In this document: positions 1 to 8,034 of the stretch, piece after piece
Position numbering within the stretch: position 1 is the first letter of the stretch
Layout: every line of letters begins with the position of its first letter
Assembly: GCA_045612485.1 (NCBI GenBank)
Contig: JAZKZE010000127.1
Span: forward strand, 1-55,914
From: RGIG5327 sp045612485
GTDB taxonomy: Bacteria; Verrucomicrobiota; Lentisphaeria; Victivallales; UBA1829
Length of the DNA stretch: 55,914 nucleotides
Direction of reading: 5' to 3'
Notes under the pieces: generated by a model
Told to the model about the DNA's origin: nothing
What the model saw: only the letters and a program-made list of their open reading frames with translations
Database searches by the model: none
Program-made: the position numbers and the translations under genes

Positions 1-699
1 GATCACAGCAAGAACAGGACTGTGTCCTTTACGTTCTCCGGCTTTCTGCGTAACAAACTTCCGGAGATGCCGGATAATAAGATCCGCATTCCGGGAAGTA
101 TAATCATCACACGACCGCAGATCAAGAACGATTCCGGCAGCAACGGCGGGAAGTGTCTGAAGCAAGTCTATACATTTTTTTGTACCGACATCCGAAAAAT
201 CCGGCAGAAAAATATACTTTATTCTGCCATTGGAAAGATCTTCCGCATAAAAAGATCTGCTGTTTTTCTGAATCTTTTTACGGGGCTGGACAACGATCTT
301 TTTTTCCCCTTCCGTAACGGTAATGGTAACGATACCTGTTTTGGTTCCATGTAAAAAATGCCGTACAAAAGCGGAAGGATCTTTTTTAAGCAATTCATCA
401 ATCTTTTTTGCCGTATGGGGAGCATTTTTCCGTATGGAATCCAGCACAATGGCAAGTTCCCGGAAAAACTTCTGCTGTTCCGGCGGGATCTGGATGTGCA
501 GTTTCTTTTTTCCGGCAGCAGGTTTTTCCGCCTTTTTTTCCGGAAGGGAGGGAGAAGCTGTTTTTACTGAAGGGACAGAAACACTTTGCGGAGCCGGTAC
601 ACTGCCGACTTTTGCCTGAAGCGGAAAAACCGACAGGCAAAAACAGAGGAGCAGAAAAGAAAATGGACTTTTCAAAGAGATCATACAATTTCCAGACAT
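1..699 (-). CDS. Secreted S41 (tail-specific) peptidase-like protein, 3' part beyond window
   Basis: I translated this minus-strand frame from ATG 699 to the window edge: 233 codons without a stop, so the gene is partial at its C-terminus. A GGAGGAG ribosome binding site lies just upstream of the ATG. Residues 1-30 form a signal peptide (SFLLLCFCLSVFPLQA). A Pro/Lys-rich linker follows. After about residue 155 the pattern KYIFLPDFSD, a helix, then GIVLDLRSCDDY resembles the strand-helix-strand core of C-terminal processing (S41/CtpA) peptidases, which read IGYIRLPSF...GLILDLRNNPGG. The Gly-Gly after the LDLR strand is absent here, and the catalytic Ser/Lys would lie outside the window. The gene starts 25 bp after purE on the same strand and is probably cotranscribed with it. 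The peptidase-like fold is an inference. Activity cannot be judged. Confidence 0.7.
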   Translation of the reverse strand, partial: MSGNCMISLKSPFSFLLLCFCLSVFPLQAKVGSVPAPQSVSVPSVKTASPSLPEKKAEKPAAGKKKLHIQIPPEQQKFFRELAIVLDSIRKNAPHTAKKIDELLKKDPSAFVRHFLHGTKTGIVTITVTEGEKKIVVQPRKKIQKNSRSFYAEDLSNGRIKYIFLPDFSDVGTKKCIDLLQTLPAVAAGIVLDLRSCDDYTSRNADLIIRHLRKFVTQKAGERKGHSPVLAVI

Positions 700-724
700 A
701 ACTCCTCCGTACCGTGAAAGTATG

Positions 725-1234
725 TTATTTGAGCATTTCCGCGATCTCACCCATAATACCGGCATCGGCTTTACGGACAGTATCAGACTGTTCTTTGCGG
801 AATTCTTTCAATTTGGCGGCAAGGTCTTTATTGGAAAGAGCCAGCATGGAGATGGCAAGAAGGGCGGAATTCTTTCCTCCGGCACTTCCGGCAGTTACGG
901 TGGCAACCGGGATCCCGGGAGGCATCTGCACCATGGCAAGAAGAGCATCAAACGCCTTGAAAGGTTCACTTGCCATAGGTATTCCGATCACAGGAAGAGT
1001 GGTATGAGCTGCAATGACTCCGGCAAGATGGGCAGCCATCCCGGCGGCACAGATAATGACTTTTGTACCTTTTCCTTCCGCTTCTTTTGCAAAATCGGCA
1101 GCTTCATCGGGAGTACGGTGTGCGGAAATGACTCTTGCTTCAAATTCCACGCCGAACTTTTTGAAGATCTCGAATGCGCCTTTAAGGGAAGGCAGATCGC
1201 TTTTACTGCCCATAACTACTGCTATTTCAGCCAT
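725..1234 (-). CDS. purE: N5-carboxyaminoimidazole ribonucleotide mutase (class I PurE)
   Basis: The 169-aa product has the normal length and motifs of class I PurE, the cytosolic enzyme that interconverts N5-CAIR and CAIR in de novo purine synthesis. Visible signatures are MGSKSDLP at residues 8-15, SAHRTPD near residue 38 (the catalytic His region) and the Gly/Ala-rich AAGMAAHLAG loop followed by TTLPVIGIP. Near residue 110 the PPGIPVATVTAG segment completes the active site. AAAGGA precedes the ATG, and a good minus-strand promoter lies about 85 bp upstream. No purK is adjacent. The partial S41-like gene follows after 25 bp. The call is secure. Confidence 0.97.
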   Translation of the reverse strand: MAEIAVVMGSKSDLPSLKGAFEIFKKFGVEFEARVISAHRTPDEAADFAKEAEGKGTKVIICAAGMAAHLAGVIAAHTTLPVIGIPMASEPFKAFDALLAMVQMPPGIPVATVTAGSAGGKNSALLAISMLALSNKDLAAKLKEFRKEQSDTVRKADAGIMGEIAEMLK

Positions 1235-1315
1235 GATGATGAATCCTTTCTTTCATAAAACAATGGTTTTGACTTTTCTGTACTCCCTGCAAAACATATA
1301 CAGCAGGAATAAGGT

Positions 1316-1343
1316 AATATATTCTTTCTACAGGAAAAGTCAA
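1316..1343 (-). promoter_or_regulatory. Predicted sigma70 promoter of purE
   Basis: On the minus strand TTGACT (1343-1338) and TATATT (1321-1316) are separated by 16 bp, 80 bp upstream of the purE start. The same -10 hexamer recurs at most other promoters in this window. Confidence 0.65.
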
Positions 1344-1438
1344 ACTTTTCCTATTCTATTTTTTATACATTTTTACTGCATTTACAGGATTTGGATGTAA
1401 AAAAAAGCGTTTTTCACACATTGTAACCAAAATGAGCC

Positions 1439-1467
1439 TTGACTTTTCTGTGAAACAAATGTAAATT
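1439..1467 (+). promoter_or_regulatory. Predicted sigma70 promoter of the Gfo/Idh/MocA gene
   Basis: TTGACT (1439-1444), a 17-bp spacer and TAAATT (1462-1467) lie 37 bp upstream of the ATG at 1504. A GGAG ribosome binding site follows at 1491-1494. Confidence 0.65.
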
Positions 1468-1503
1468 GTCAGAACCTTTAAACAAAAACAGGAGTTTTTT
1501 GCC

Positions 1504-2664
1504 ATGGCAGAAAAGAAAATCAAAGTCGGACTGGTAGGTATCGGTCGTGCCGGTTGGGGTATGCACTCCAGAGAAATTGAAAAATATCAGGATCTTTATG
1601 AAATCGTCGCAGCAATGGATCCGGACGCTACCCGCCTTGCTGAAATGGAAAAAAGATTCAAAGGTTGCAAAACTTATCAGGAATTTGACAAACTCCTTGC
1701 GGATAAAAATGTGGAACTTGTGGTCGTTGCCAACCGTTCCCCGGAACACACCCCCTATGCCATCAAAGCATTGAAAGCAGGCAAATATGTGTTTGTGGAA
1801 AAACCCATTGCCCTCACCTATGATGAAGCCAAACAGCTTCTTGCCGCTTCCAAAAAATATCCCGGAAAACTTTTCTGCCGTCACAACCGCAGATTTGAAA
1901 GCGCTTTCAATCATGTGAAAGAGATCATTGACAGCGGTATCCTCGGTGATGTCTATCTTATTAAACGCCGCATCCACTCCTTCCAGAGACGGGAAGACTG
2001 GCAGACAATTATTGACTGCGGCGGCGGTCAGCTGAACAACTGGGGTCCCCACATCATCGACCAGGGCGTACAGTTCCTGGATTGCAAAGTAAAAGAAGTC
2101 TGGGGCGACCTGAAGAAAGTCAACGCTCTCGGCGACGCGGAAGACCATGTGAAGATCCTCCTCAAAGGGGAAAGCGGAAGAGTTTATGATATGGAAATTT
2201 CCGCAGGTGTCCTTTTCCGTGAGCCGGTTTACTCTGTTTATGGAACCAAAGGCAACCTCATTCTGGAAACAGAAGGAGCCAAGATCCAGCTGAAGCTCCT
2301 CGCCGCAAAGCAGAACTACAAACATGAACTTTCCAGCCGTATCTCCCCTCCCATCACCGGTGCATTCGGCGAACCTGAAACATTGAAATTTGAAGACAGA
2401 TCTTTCGATGTCAATCCCAACTGGGAAGTGGATATCTGGTCTATCTATAAATACCTCTTCAACACCATCCGCAAGGGCGAAAAATTCCCTGTGACCATTG
2501 AAGAAGCTGTGGAAGTGGTGAGAGTCACCCAGATCGTAAAAGATCTGAATCCCAAATTCAAAACTCCCGATCCTGAAATCGTTGCAAAGATCGACAAAAA
2601 GGAAAAAGGCACAAAAGCAGCTCAGGCAAAAAAGGCATGTACCAAAAAAGTTGTAAAAAAATAA
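1504..2664 (+). CDS. Gfo/Idh/MocA family oxidoreductase with Lys-rich C-terminal tail
   Basis: The 386-aa protein belongs to the cytosolic NAD(P)-dependent sugar/inositol oxidoreductase family. The N-terminal Rossmann fold starts with VGLVGIGRAGWG (residues 8-19). The family hallmark EKPIALT is at about residues 98-104. RHNRRFE and the GGGQLNNWGPHIIDQ segment belong to the C-terminal substrate domain with its catalytic His. The substrate cannot be told from sequence. The last roughly 25 residues (KKEKGTKAAQAKKACTKK and onward) are Lys/Ala-rich and look disordered, which is unusual for this family. The gene is monocistronic, with its own promoter upstream and a terminator downstream. A long reading frame on the opposite strand across this gene is judged a shadow. 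Confidence 0.9.
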   Translation: MAEKKIKVGLVGIGRAGWGMHSREIEKYQDLYEIVAAMDPDATRLAEMEKRFKGCKTYQEFDKLLADKNVELVVVANRSPEHTPYAIKALKAGKYVFVEKPIALTYDEAKQLLAASKKYPGKLFCRHNRRFESAFNHVKEIIDSGILGDVYLIKRRIHSFQRREDWQTIIDCGGGQLNNWGPHIIDQGVQFLDCKVKEVWGDLKKVNALGDAEDHVKILLKGESGRVYDMEISAGVLFREPVYSVYGTKGNLILETEGAKIQLKLLAAKQNYKHELSSRISPPITGAFGEPETLKFEDRSFDVNPNWEVDIWSIYKYLFNTIRKGEKFPVTIEEAVEVVRVTQIVKDLNPKFKTPDPEIVAKIDKKEKGTKAAQAKKACTKKVVKK

Positions 2665-2691
2665 TTCAAAATAACAACATTTGGATATGCA

Positions 2692-2729
2692 CAAAAAAAA
2701 CTTCCGCCGGAAACGGTGGAAGTTTTTTT
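2692..2729. terminator. Bidirectional rho-independent terminator between convergent genes
   Basis: CTTCCGCC (2701-2708) pairs with GGTGGAAG (2715-2722) around a 6-nt loop. A run of A precedes the stem and a run of T follows it, so both the Gfo/Idh gene (plus) and the GNAT-Maf gene (minus) can end here. Confidence 0.85.
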
Positions 2730-2762
2730 ATGAAACCTGTCTTCTGACACAGAGAATATTTA

Positions 2763-3803
2763 TTACCATCTCCCAAGCAATTCTTCCACAACACGGACAA
2801 CCGGCAGTCCGATCACATTATCCATACTGCCTTCAGTTTTTTCCAGGATCATTTCCCCATGTTCCTGTGCTGCATAAGCACCGGCTTTGTCAAGAACAAA
2901 GACTTTTTCCATATAGGAACGCACATCTTCCAAAGTCAGGGAACGGAAGGTAACAAAAGTGGTTTCCGCAAAAACAGTTTCCTTATGGTCTGAAATCAGG
3001 GCGACCCCGGTTATGACTTTATGTGTTTTTCCGGCAAGGGAAAGAAGCATTTTTTCCGCATCAGCTGTATCCGAAGGTTTTCCCAGGACTTTTCCTTCCG
3101 ATTCAATGACGGTATCCGCCCCCAGTACAATACAGTTTTTTCCACCGTTATCCCCATTTTCCCGCAGCATGGAAAAAACTTTTTCTGCTTTGGCATAAGC
3201 ATTGTACTTTACCGTTTTTTCCCCGTCACCGGGAAAGGAAGTTTCTCCGGCATTCCCGGTTACGACCCGGAAAGGTACCGGATATTCCGCCAGAAGTGAA
3301 CGCCGGCGCGGTGAATTGCTGGCAAGAGCAAGGGCAAAACCGTGATCCGCAAAATATTTTTTCATATTGACCCATTGATAATGATAATCAAGAATATCCT
3401 TCCTCCCGCAGGATGGATATTTTCCTGTAAGTATAAAACCGCAGGATGGATAAAATGAAGGAGCCTGGAATTCAGAAGTATAAAGTACGATCTTTTCCAG
3501 ATCCCGCTTTAAAAGTTCCTCTTTCAACTGCCGGATGAGTGCCTTTCCGTATCCTCCGCCCCGGAAGGCGGACTTGATCCAGAAATACCGCAGCTGGATC
3601 ACCCTTTTTCCGGGATCTGCTGTAAAAATCATTCCTCCGGCTTTTTCATTATTTATCTCATCCACAAGCAGAAAACCTTCCAAACGGTCATTTTCAGGAA
3701 GTTTCACCTCCGGCAGTTCCGGGAGTTTTTCCTGATTGTAAGCCCATAATCCGGCATGAATGAATTGCAGATCACTGAATTTTTTTGTATATACGATTTT
3801 CAT
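2763..3803 (-). CDS. GNAT N-acetyltransferase fused to Maf nucleotide pyrophosphatase
   Basis: This single 346-aa frame joins two domains. Residues 1-145 are a GNAT acetyltransferase: the strand IQLRYFWIKSAF leads into the acetyl-CoA loop RGGGYGKAL, and FYPSCGFILTG is the usual C-terminal strand. Residues 150-346 are a complete Maf/YceF/YhdE nucleotide pyrophosphatase, which hydrolyses non-canonical or modified NTPs. It shows LASNSPRRRSLL at about 159-170, GADTVI with the catalytic Asp, GKPSDTADAEKML and DKAGAYAAQEHG. The junction holds an internal Met (MKKYFADHG) that could be the start of a separate Maf. I see no strong ribosome binding site before it and the frame is continuous, so I call a fusion. 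The gene has its own minus-strand promoter and a shared downstream terminator. Confidence 0.9.
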   Translation of the reverse strand: MKIVYTKKFSDLQFIHAGLWAYNQEKLPELPEVKLPENDRLEGFLLVDEINNEKAGGMIFTADPGKRVIQLRYFWIKSAFRGGGYGKALIRQLKEELLKRDLEKIVLYTSEFQAPSFYPSCGFILTGKYPSCGRKDILDYHYQWVNMKKYFADHGFALALASNSPRRRSLLAEYPVPFRVVTGNAGETSFPGDGEKTVKYNAYAKAEKVFSMLRENGDNGGKNCIVLGADTVIESEGKVLGKPSDTADAEKMLLSLAGKTHKVITGVALISDHKETVFAETTFVTFRSLTLEDVRSYMEKVFVLDKAGAYAAQEHGEMILEKTEGSMDNVIGLPVVRVVEELLGRW

Positions 3804-3845
3804 ATTCTTTCAACCTTGTATTGTCATTGTTCCCTCATACGGGTA

Positions 3846-3874
3846 AATATAAAACAGAATGCAGGTTTTGTCAA
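3846..3874 (-). promoter_or_regulatory. Predicted sigma70 promoter of the GNAT-Maf gene
   Basis: On the minus strand TTGACA (3874-3869), 17 bp and TATATT (3851-3846) form a near-consensus promoter 43 bp before the start codon. It is divergent from the ABC exporter promoter. Confidence 0.75.
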
Positions 3875-3888
3875 ACACAAAAAAATTT

Positions 3889-3945
3889 TCCGGCATAAAA
3901 ACAACAGGAAATCAGAAGAAAAATAAAATAACTCCGGCATAAAAA
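3889..3945 (+). repeat. Pair of 13-bp direct repeats upstream of the ABC exporter promoter
   Basis: TCCGGCATAAAAA occurs at 3889-3901 and again at 3933-3945, 44 bp apart start to start, in the divergent promoter region. The second copy ends 6 bp before the -35 box of the exporter promoter. It may be a regulator binding site. Confidence 0.5.
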
Positions 3946-3951
3946 GAAAGG

Positions 3952-3980
3952 TTGACTTTTCCCCTATATGATGCTACATT
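3952..3980 (+). promoter_or_regulatory. Predicted sigma70 promoter of the ABC exporter
   Basis: TTGACT (3952-3957), 17 bp, TACATT (3975-3980). The in-frame TTG that could start a longer exporter is this -35 box itself, which argues for the ATG at 4051. Confidence 0.65.
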
Positions 3981-4050
3981 ATTAATATCATGGAATATAA
4001 AAATTTTTTTTTACGGAAAAGGATCCGGTCAGAAACGGTTGGAAAACACG

Positions 4051-6111
4051 ATGGAAGATAAGAAACTTTTAAAACACACTTCAAAAAAATATGATTGGAA
4101 AGTATATTGGCGGCTTCTCGGTTACATAAAACCGTACAGAGGCAAACTTATTCTGGGGATCCTTGCCGGATTCCTTGCCGGAGGTTCCATGTTCGGGGGG
4201 TTGATGATGATCCCCATGATGGTAAGAAGCGTGGATAATCAGATTTCAAGCAACTCTTCCACAGATAAAAAAGTGGAACAGGTGGTCAAACGGCTTGATG
4301 AGGTGAAAGATCCTGTTGAAAAGAAAAAGATCATTACCACGGCATTTCTGGGAGTGGAAGAGAAATCAAAGCTGGCTCTGGAAGTGGAGAAAGCCGATAA
4401 AAAACTGAAAAAAATGCTTCCGGCAAGCTGGAAAGCCTCTCTTTCCACAGAAAAAGGCAATATCGTTCTGCACATTTTTTCAAAGACATTCTCCATTCCT
4501 GCTGAAAATGCCGCAGGTAAAATGACCTGGCAGTTGCTTGCTGTTTTTGCCGGAGGGTTTGTCATATTGTGGATATTGCGGAATATTTTTATCTATCTCA
4601 ACGGTTATCTCATGCACTATGTGGGACTGCGTGTGGTAACGGATCTGCGGCAGAAAGCCTTTGACAAAATCATGTCCCAGTCCATGCGTTTCTACGGAAA
4701 TGTGGATGTAGGGGAACTCATCAGCCGTACCACCAATGATACAGCCCAGATGGAAGGATGTGTATCCAGTTCCATTGCAGACCTGACAAAATGCCCCATA
4801 GAGATCCTTGCCTGTACGATTTCCGCAGTGATAGCCTGTATGCAGTACCAGAACAAGGAACTTCTTCTGATCCTTGTGGTGGGATTGCCTGCCTGTATCC
4901 TTCCTGTTTCCATTCTGGGAAGAAAGATCCGTAAGATCCACCGTAAATCCATGGATAAGATCGCCGGGGTGGTAAAAAATATGCATGAAGACCTTACCGC
5001 AATCGTGATCGTGAAAGCCTATCATGCGGAAAGACGGGAAAAAATGCGTTTCAGCCATGTGAATTTCTCCTATTTCCGTATGATGATCAAGGCTCTTCTG
5101 GTACAGTTGTGGATGACTCCCCTTATGGAGATCGTGGCAGTGACTTCCACACTGGTATTTATGGTTTACAGTTACAGCAAAGGAGTTTCCATTACCGATC
5201 TTGCCCCTCTTCTTGCGCCCTGTTTCCTTGCCTATCAGCCCATCAAAAATCTGGCAAAAGTACAAACCTCTTTACAGAAAGGCATGGCGGCGGCTGACCG
5301 TTTCTTCCAGCTCATGGATGTGGATACCGCCCTTGTGGAGAAAAAAGAGGCGATGGTATTGAAAGAGTTTCATAAAGAGATCAGATTTGAAGATGTGCAT
5401 TTTTCCTATGAAACGAAAAAGATCCTTGACGGGATCTCCTTTACTCTGGGGAAAGGCAAGCTTGTTGCAGTCGTAGGGGAAACCGGTTCCGGCAAGACCA
5501 CCATCGCCAACCTGATCGCCCGTTTTTATGATGTTAACAGCGGGAAGGTCACCATTGACGGTGTGGATGTGAGAGATATGAAAATATCCTCATTGCGTGA
5601 TCTTATCGGGATCGTGACACAGGAAGCCCTTCTCTTTAATGACACCATTGCCTACAATATCGCTTACGGCAAACCGGATGCCTCTATGGAAGAGATCGAA
5701 AAGGCAGCACGCCTTGCCAATGCCCATCCTTTTATCACCGACGGACGTCATCCCGACGGATACAGCACAGTTGTGGGGGAGAAAGGATTTCTTTTAAGCG
5801 GCGGGGAACGGCAGAGGATCTCCATTGCCAGAGCCATTCTCAAAAATCCGCCCATCCTTATTCTTGATGAAGCTACAAGTGCATTGGATACCGTAACAGA
5901 AAAACTTGTACAGGAAGCATTGACGAAAGTCATGGCAAACCGGACAGTTTTTGCTATCGCCCACCGTCTGAGTACCATCAAAAATGCGGATATGATCCTT
6001 GTTCTTTCCAAAGGCAAAGTCATTGAAAGCGGTACTCATGAGGAACTTCTGGCAAAGAACGGTGCCTATAAAAAACTGCACGATACCCAGTACAATGTGG
6101 CAAATTTATAA
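4051..6111 (+). CDS. MsbA-type ABC exporter (fused permease and ATPase)
   Basis: The 686-aa product has one transmembrane domain (about residues 20-345) and one nucleotide-binding domain, the half-transporter layout of MsbA/LmrA lipid or drug exporters. The ATPase has Walker A GETGSGKTT near residue 475, signature LLSGGERQR near 581, Walker B ILILDEATSALD near 602 and the switch His in AIAHRLS. Unusually, about 100 charged residues (roughly 63-160) separate TM1 from TM2, where MsbA has a short loop; they would lie outside the cytoplasmic membrane. I chose ATG 4051 because the upstream in-frame TTG overlaps the promoter. No lipid A genes are adjacent, so the substrate is unknown. The Ldh2-type gene follows after 27 bp and may be cotranscribed. 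Confidence 0.92.
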   Translation: MEDKKLLKHTSKKYDWKVYWRLLGYIKPYRGKLILGILAGFLAGGSMFGGLMMIPMMVRSVDNQISSNSSTDKKVEQVVKRLDEVKDPVEKKKIITTAFLGVEEKSKLALEVEKADKKLKKMLPASWKASLSTEKGNIVLHIFSKTFSIPAENAAGKMTWQLLAVFAGGFVILWILRNIFIYLNGYLMHYVGLRVVTDLRQKAFDKIMSQSMRFYGNVDVGELISRTTNDTAQMEGCVSSSIADLTKCPIEILACTISAVIACMQYQNKELLLILVVGLPACILPVSILGRKIRKIHRKSMDKIAGVVKNMHEDLTAIVIVKAYHAERREKMRFSHVNFSYFRMMIKALLVQLWMTPLMEIVAVTSTLVFMVYSYSKGVSITDLAPLLAPCFLAYQPIKNLAKVQTSLQKGMAAADRFFQLMDVDTALVEKKEAMVLKEFHKEIRFEDVHFSYETKKILDGISFTLGKGKLVAVVGETGSGKTTIANLIARFYDVNSGKVTIDGVDVRDMKISSLRDLIGIVTQEALLFNDTIAYNIAYGKPDASMEEIEKAARLANAHPFITDGRHPDGYSTVVGEKGFLLSGGERQRISIARAILKNPPILILDEATSALDTVTEKLVQEALTKVMANRTVFAIAHRLSTIKNADMILVLSKGKVIESGTHEELLAKNGAYKKLHDTQYNVANL

Positions 6112-6138
6112 TTAAGTCTACCAAGAAAGGATCTTTCC

Positions 6139-7209
6139 ATGATACAGAAATTCAAAGTTGCTGCACTTAAAAAATTTACTGCAAATGTATTTACAAAGGC
6201 AGGAATTCCCGCACCGGATGCGGAAATGATGGCGGAAGTTCTTGTCGTAACGGATATGCGTGGAGTCCATTCCCATGGAGTGGTGCGTTCCGCAAGATAT
6301 ATTGATTGTATCCAGGCGGGCGGCATCAAAAATGCTGCGGAACTGGAAATCATTGAGGAAAGTGCCTCCCATCTGCGGGTGAGTGCCGCAGGCGGACTGG
6401 GGATACCCGCTTCTGTAAAAACTACGGAAAAACTCATTGAAAAAGCAAAAAAAGTCCCCATCGCCGTAGCCACAGTCAATCACAGTGACCATTACGGGGC
6501 GGCGGGTTATTATGCCATGCGCTGTGCAGAAGAGGGACTCATCGGCTATTCCATGAGCAATACCTGTCCTCTCGTGGCAGTTTCCGGCGGAGCTTCCGCA
6601 GGGATCGGCAATAATCCTTTTGCCTATGCCTGTCCTGCAGGGAAATACCGGGCGATCCTTTTTGATGTGTGTATGAGCGTTGTTGCAAGCGGCAAAATCG
6701 AGATCGCTTCCAAAGAACATAAAAAGATCCCCTTCGGCTGGATCCTGGATAAAGACGGCAATCCTACAGATGATCCGGATCAGATCTATAACGGGGCAGT
6801 CATGCTGCCTTTCGGCGGTCATAAAGGTTACGGGATCGCCGCAATGGTGGAGATGATGACAGCACTTCTGGGAAATTCCGGACTTCTTTCCGGAGTCAAA
6901 TCCTGGAACAAAGTTCCCGGAAGAGATTCCAATACCGGGCATTGTTTCATGGCGATCAACCCGGCATTCTTCGGCGGACTGGATAATTTTATTGCCAGAA
7001 CGGAAAAGATGATCGAAGAACTCAAAGCCGGTAAAAAAGTTGAAGGCACAGAAAAAATCTTCTATCCGGGCGAGATCGAATTTGCCAGGGAAGATGATGC
7101 AGAAGAAAATGGCGTGGAACTTTCCGACGCCTCCATTGATGAACTCAAAAGGGCGGCTTCCCTTGTGAATTACGATGTGGCAGAACTTGACGGATGCCGT
7201 ATTGACTGA
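6139..7209 (+). CDS. Ldh2-family NAD(P)-dependent oxidoreductase (malate/L-lactate/ureidoglycolate dehydrogenase type)
   Basis: The 356-aa product matches the YiaK/AllD/ComC family, which reduces 2-oxoacids with an unusual NAD(P) fold. The diagnostic MRGVHSHGVVR is at about residues 37-47. NHSDHYGAAGYY near residue 114 holds the catalytic His. GIGNNPFAYACP, LPFGGHKGYGIA and the final GEIEFARE are the other conserved blocks. AAGGA precedes the ATG. It is the first of three closely spaced plus-strand genes (aldolase after 42 bp, D-2-hydroxyacid dehydrogenase after that), which suggests breakdown of a sugar acid via a 2-keto-3-deoxy intermediate. The true substrate is not determined. Confidence 0.9.
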   Translation: MIQKFKVAALKKFTANVFTKAGIPAPDAEMMAEVLVVTDMRGVHSHGVVRSARYIDCIQAGGIKNAAELEIIEESASHLRVSAAGGLGIPASVKTTEKLIEKAKKVPIAVATVNHSDHYGAAGYYAMRCAEEGLIGYSMSNTCPLVAVSGGASAGIGNNPFAYACPAGKYRAILFDVCMSVVASGKIEIASKEHKKIPFGWILDKDGNPTDDPDQIYNGAVMLPFGGHKGYGIAAMVEMMTALLGNSGLLSGVKSWNKVPGRDSNTGHCFMAINPAFFGGLDNFIARTEKMIEELKAGKKVEGTEKIFYPGEIEFAREDDAEENGVELSDASIDELKRAASLVNYDVAELDGCRID

Positions 7210-7251
7210 AAACGATCCATTTCAATACAATATAACATAAAGGAGCAGAAA

Positions 7252-8016
7252 ATGGAAATCAACAATCTGGAAAAATTCAAAGCTAAAATGGCCCGGGGCA
7301 AAATGTGTCTGGGTACAGTTATCACTCTTTCCGACCCCATCGTAAGCGAAATGGCTGGCGATTGCGGTATGGACTTTACCTGGATCGATGCGGAACACGC
7401 CCCCTTCTCCCTGGAAAACATCCAGGGTCACATCATGGCTTGCCGCGGTACGGACTGCGCACCTCTTGTGCGTGTGGCATGGAATGATTATGCGATCATC
7501 AAACCGGTTCTTGACCTTGCTCCCGCAGGGATCATCGTTCCCATGGTCAATACTGCTGAAGCAGCGGCGGAAGTTGTCAATTCCTGCAAATACCCCCCCA
7601 GAGGCAACCGTGGATGCGGAGTACGCCGCGCCAACCGTTACGGAAGCATGCCGCTGGATGAGTATTTTACAAAATCCGATTCCGATCCCATGATCATTAT
7701 CCAGATCGAACACATTGATGCAGTGAAAAACCTTGATGCCATTCTGAAAGTTCCCGGCATCGACAGTATCTGTATCGGTCCCTGCGACCTTTCCGGCTCC
7801 ATGGGGAAACTTGCCCAGACCAATGATCCGGAAGTAGTGAAGGTCATTGACGAGATCTGCGAAAAAACCAAAAAAGCCGGACTCCTTCTCGGTACTGCCT
7901 CCGGCCCCTATGATGTATGGAAAAAACGCGGTCTCAACTGGATCGCCCTCACCTCCGACTGCGGCAGCATGGGCGGCGGTTTCCGTCAGGTAGTCGCTAA
8001 CGAAGCGGATAAATAA
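7252..8016 (+). CDS. HpcH/HpaI family class II aldolase
   Basis: The 254-aa protein is a metal-dependent pyruvate aldolase of the HpcH/HpaI family (relatives: GarL, RhmA, HpaI), which cleaves 2-keto-3-deoxy sugar acids into pyruvate and an aldehyde. Conserved blocks are WIDAEHAPFS near residue 42, PMVNTAEAA near residue 100, YPPRGNRGCG with the substrate Arg, and the two metal ligands in QIEHIDAV (Glu) and IGPCDLSGSMG (Asp). AAAGGAG sits upstream of the ATG. It lies between two dehydrogenases in one operon, consistent with a sugar-acid catabolic role. Confidence 0.92.
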   Translation: MEINNLEKFKAKMARGKMCLGTVITLSDPIVSEMAGDCGMDFTWIDAEHAPFSLENIQGHIMACRGTDCAPLVRVAWNDYAIIKPVLDLAPAGIIVPMVNTAEAAAEVVNSCKYPPRGNRGCGVRRANRYGSMPLDEYFTKSDSDPMIIIQIEHIDAVKNLDAILKVPGIDSICIGPCDLSGSMGKLAQTNDPEVVKVIDEICEKTKKAGLLLGTASGPYDVWKKRGLNWIALTSDCGSMGGGFRQVVANEADK

Positions 8017-8034
8017 GAGAGAACGGAGCAGAAT

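Noticed and set aside
1269..1297. Second TTGACTTTTCTGT sequence on the plus strand resembling a promoter
   Set aside because: The -10 candidate AAACAT is poor, and it lies over 200 bp from the next plus-strand gene. A better promoter exists at 1439-1467.
1414..2694. 426-codon open frame on the minus strand across the Gfo/Idh gene
   Set aside because: It mirrors a clear oxidoreductase gene and is Cys/Phe/His-rich without domains. This genome avoids TTA, CTA and TCA codons, which leaves few stops on the opposite strand.
3952..4050. N-terminal extension of the ABC exporter starting at TTG 3952
   Set aside because: The TTG is the -35 box of the promoter and the extension has no homology-like features. 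ATG 4051 is preferred.
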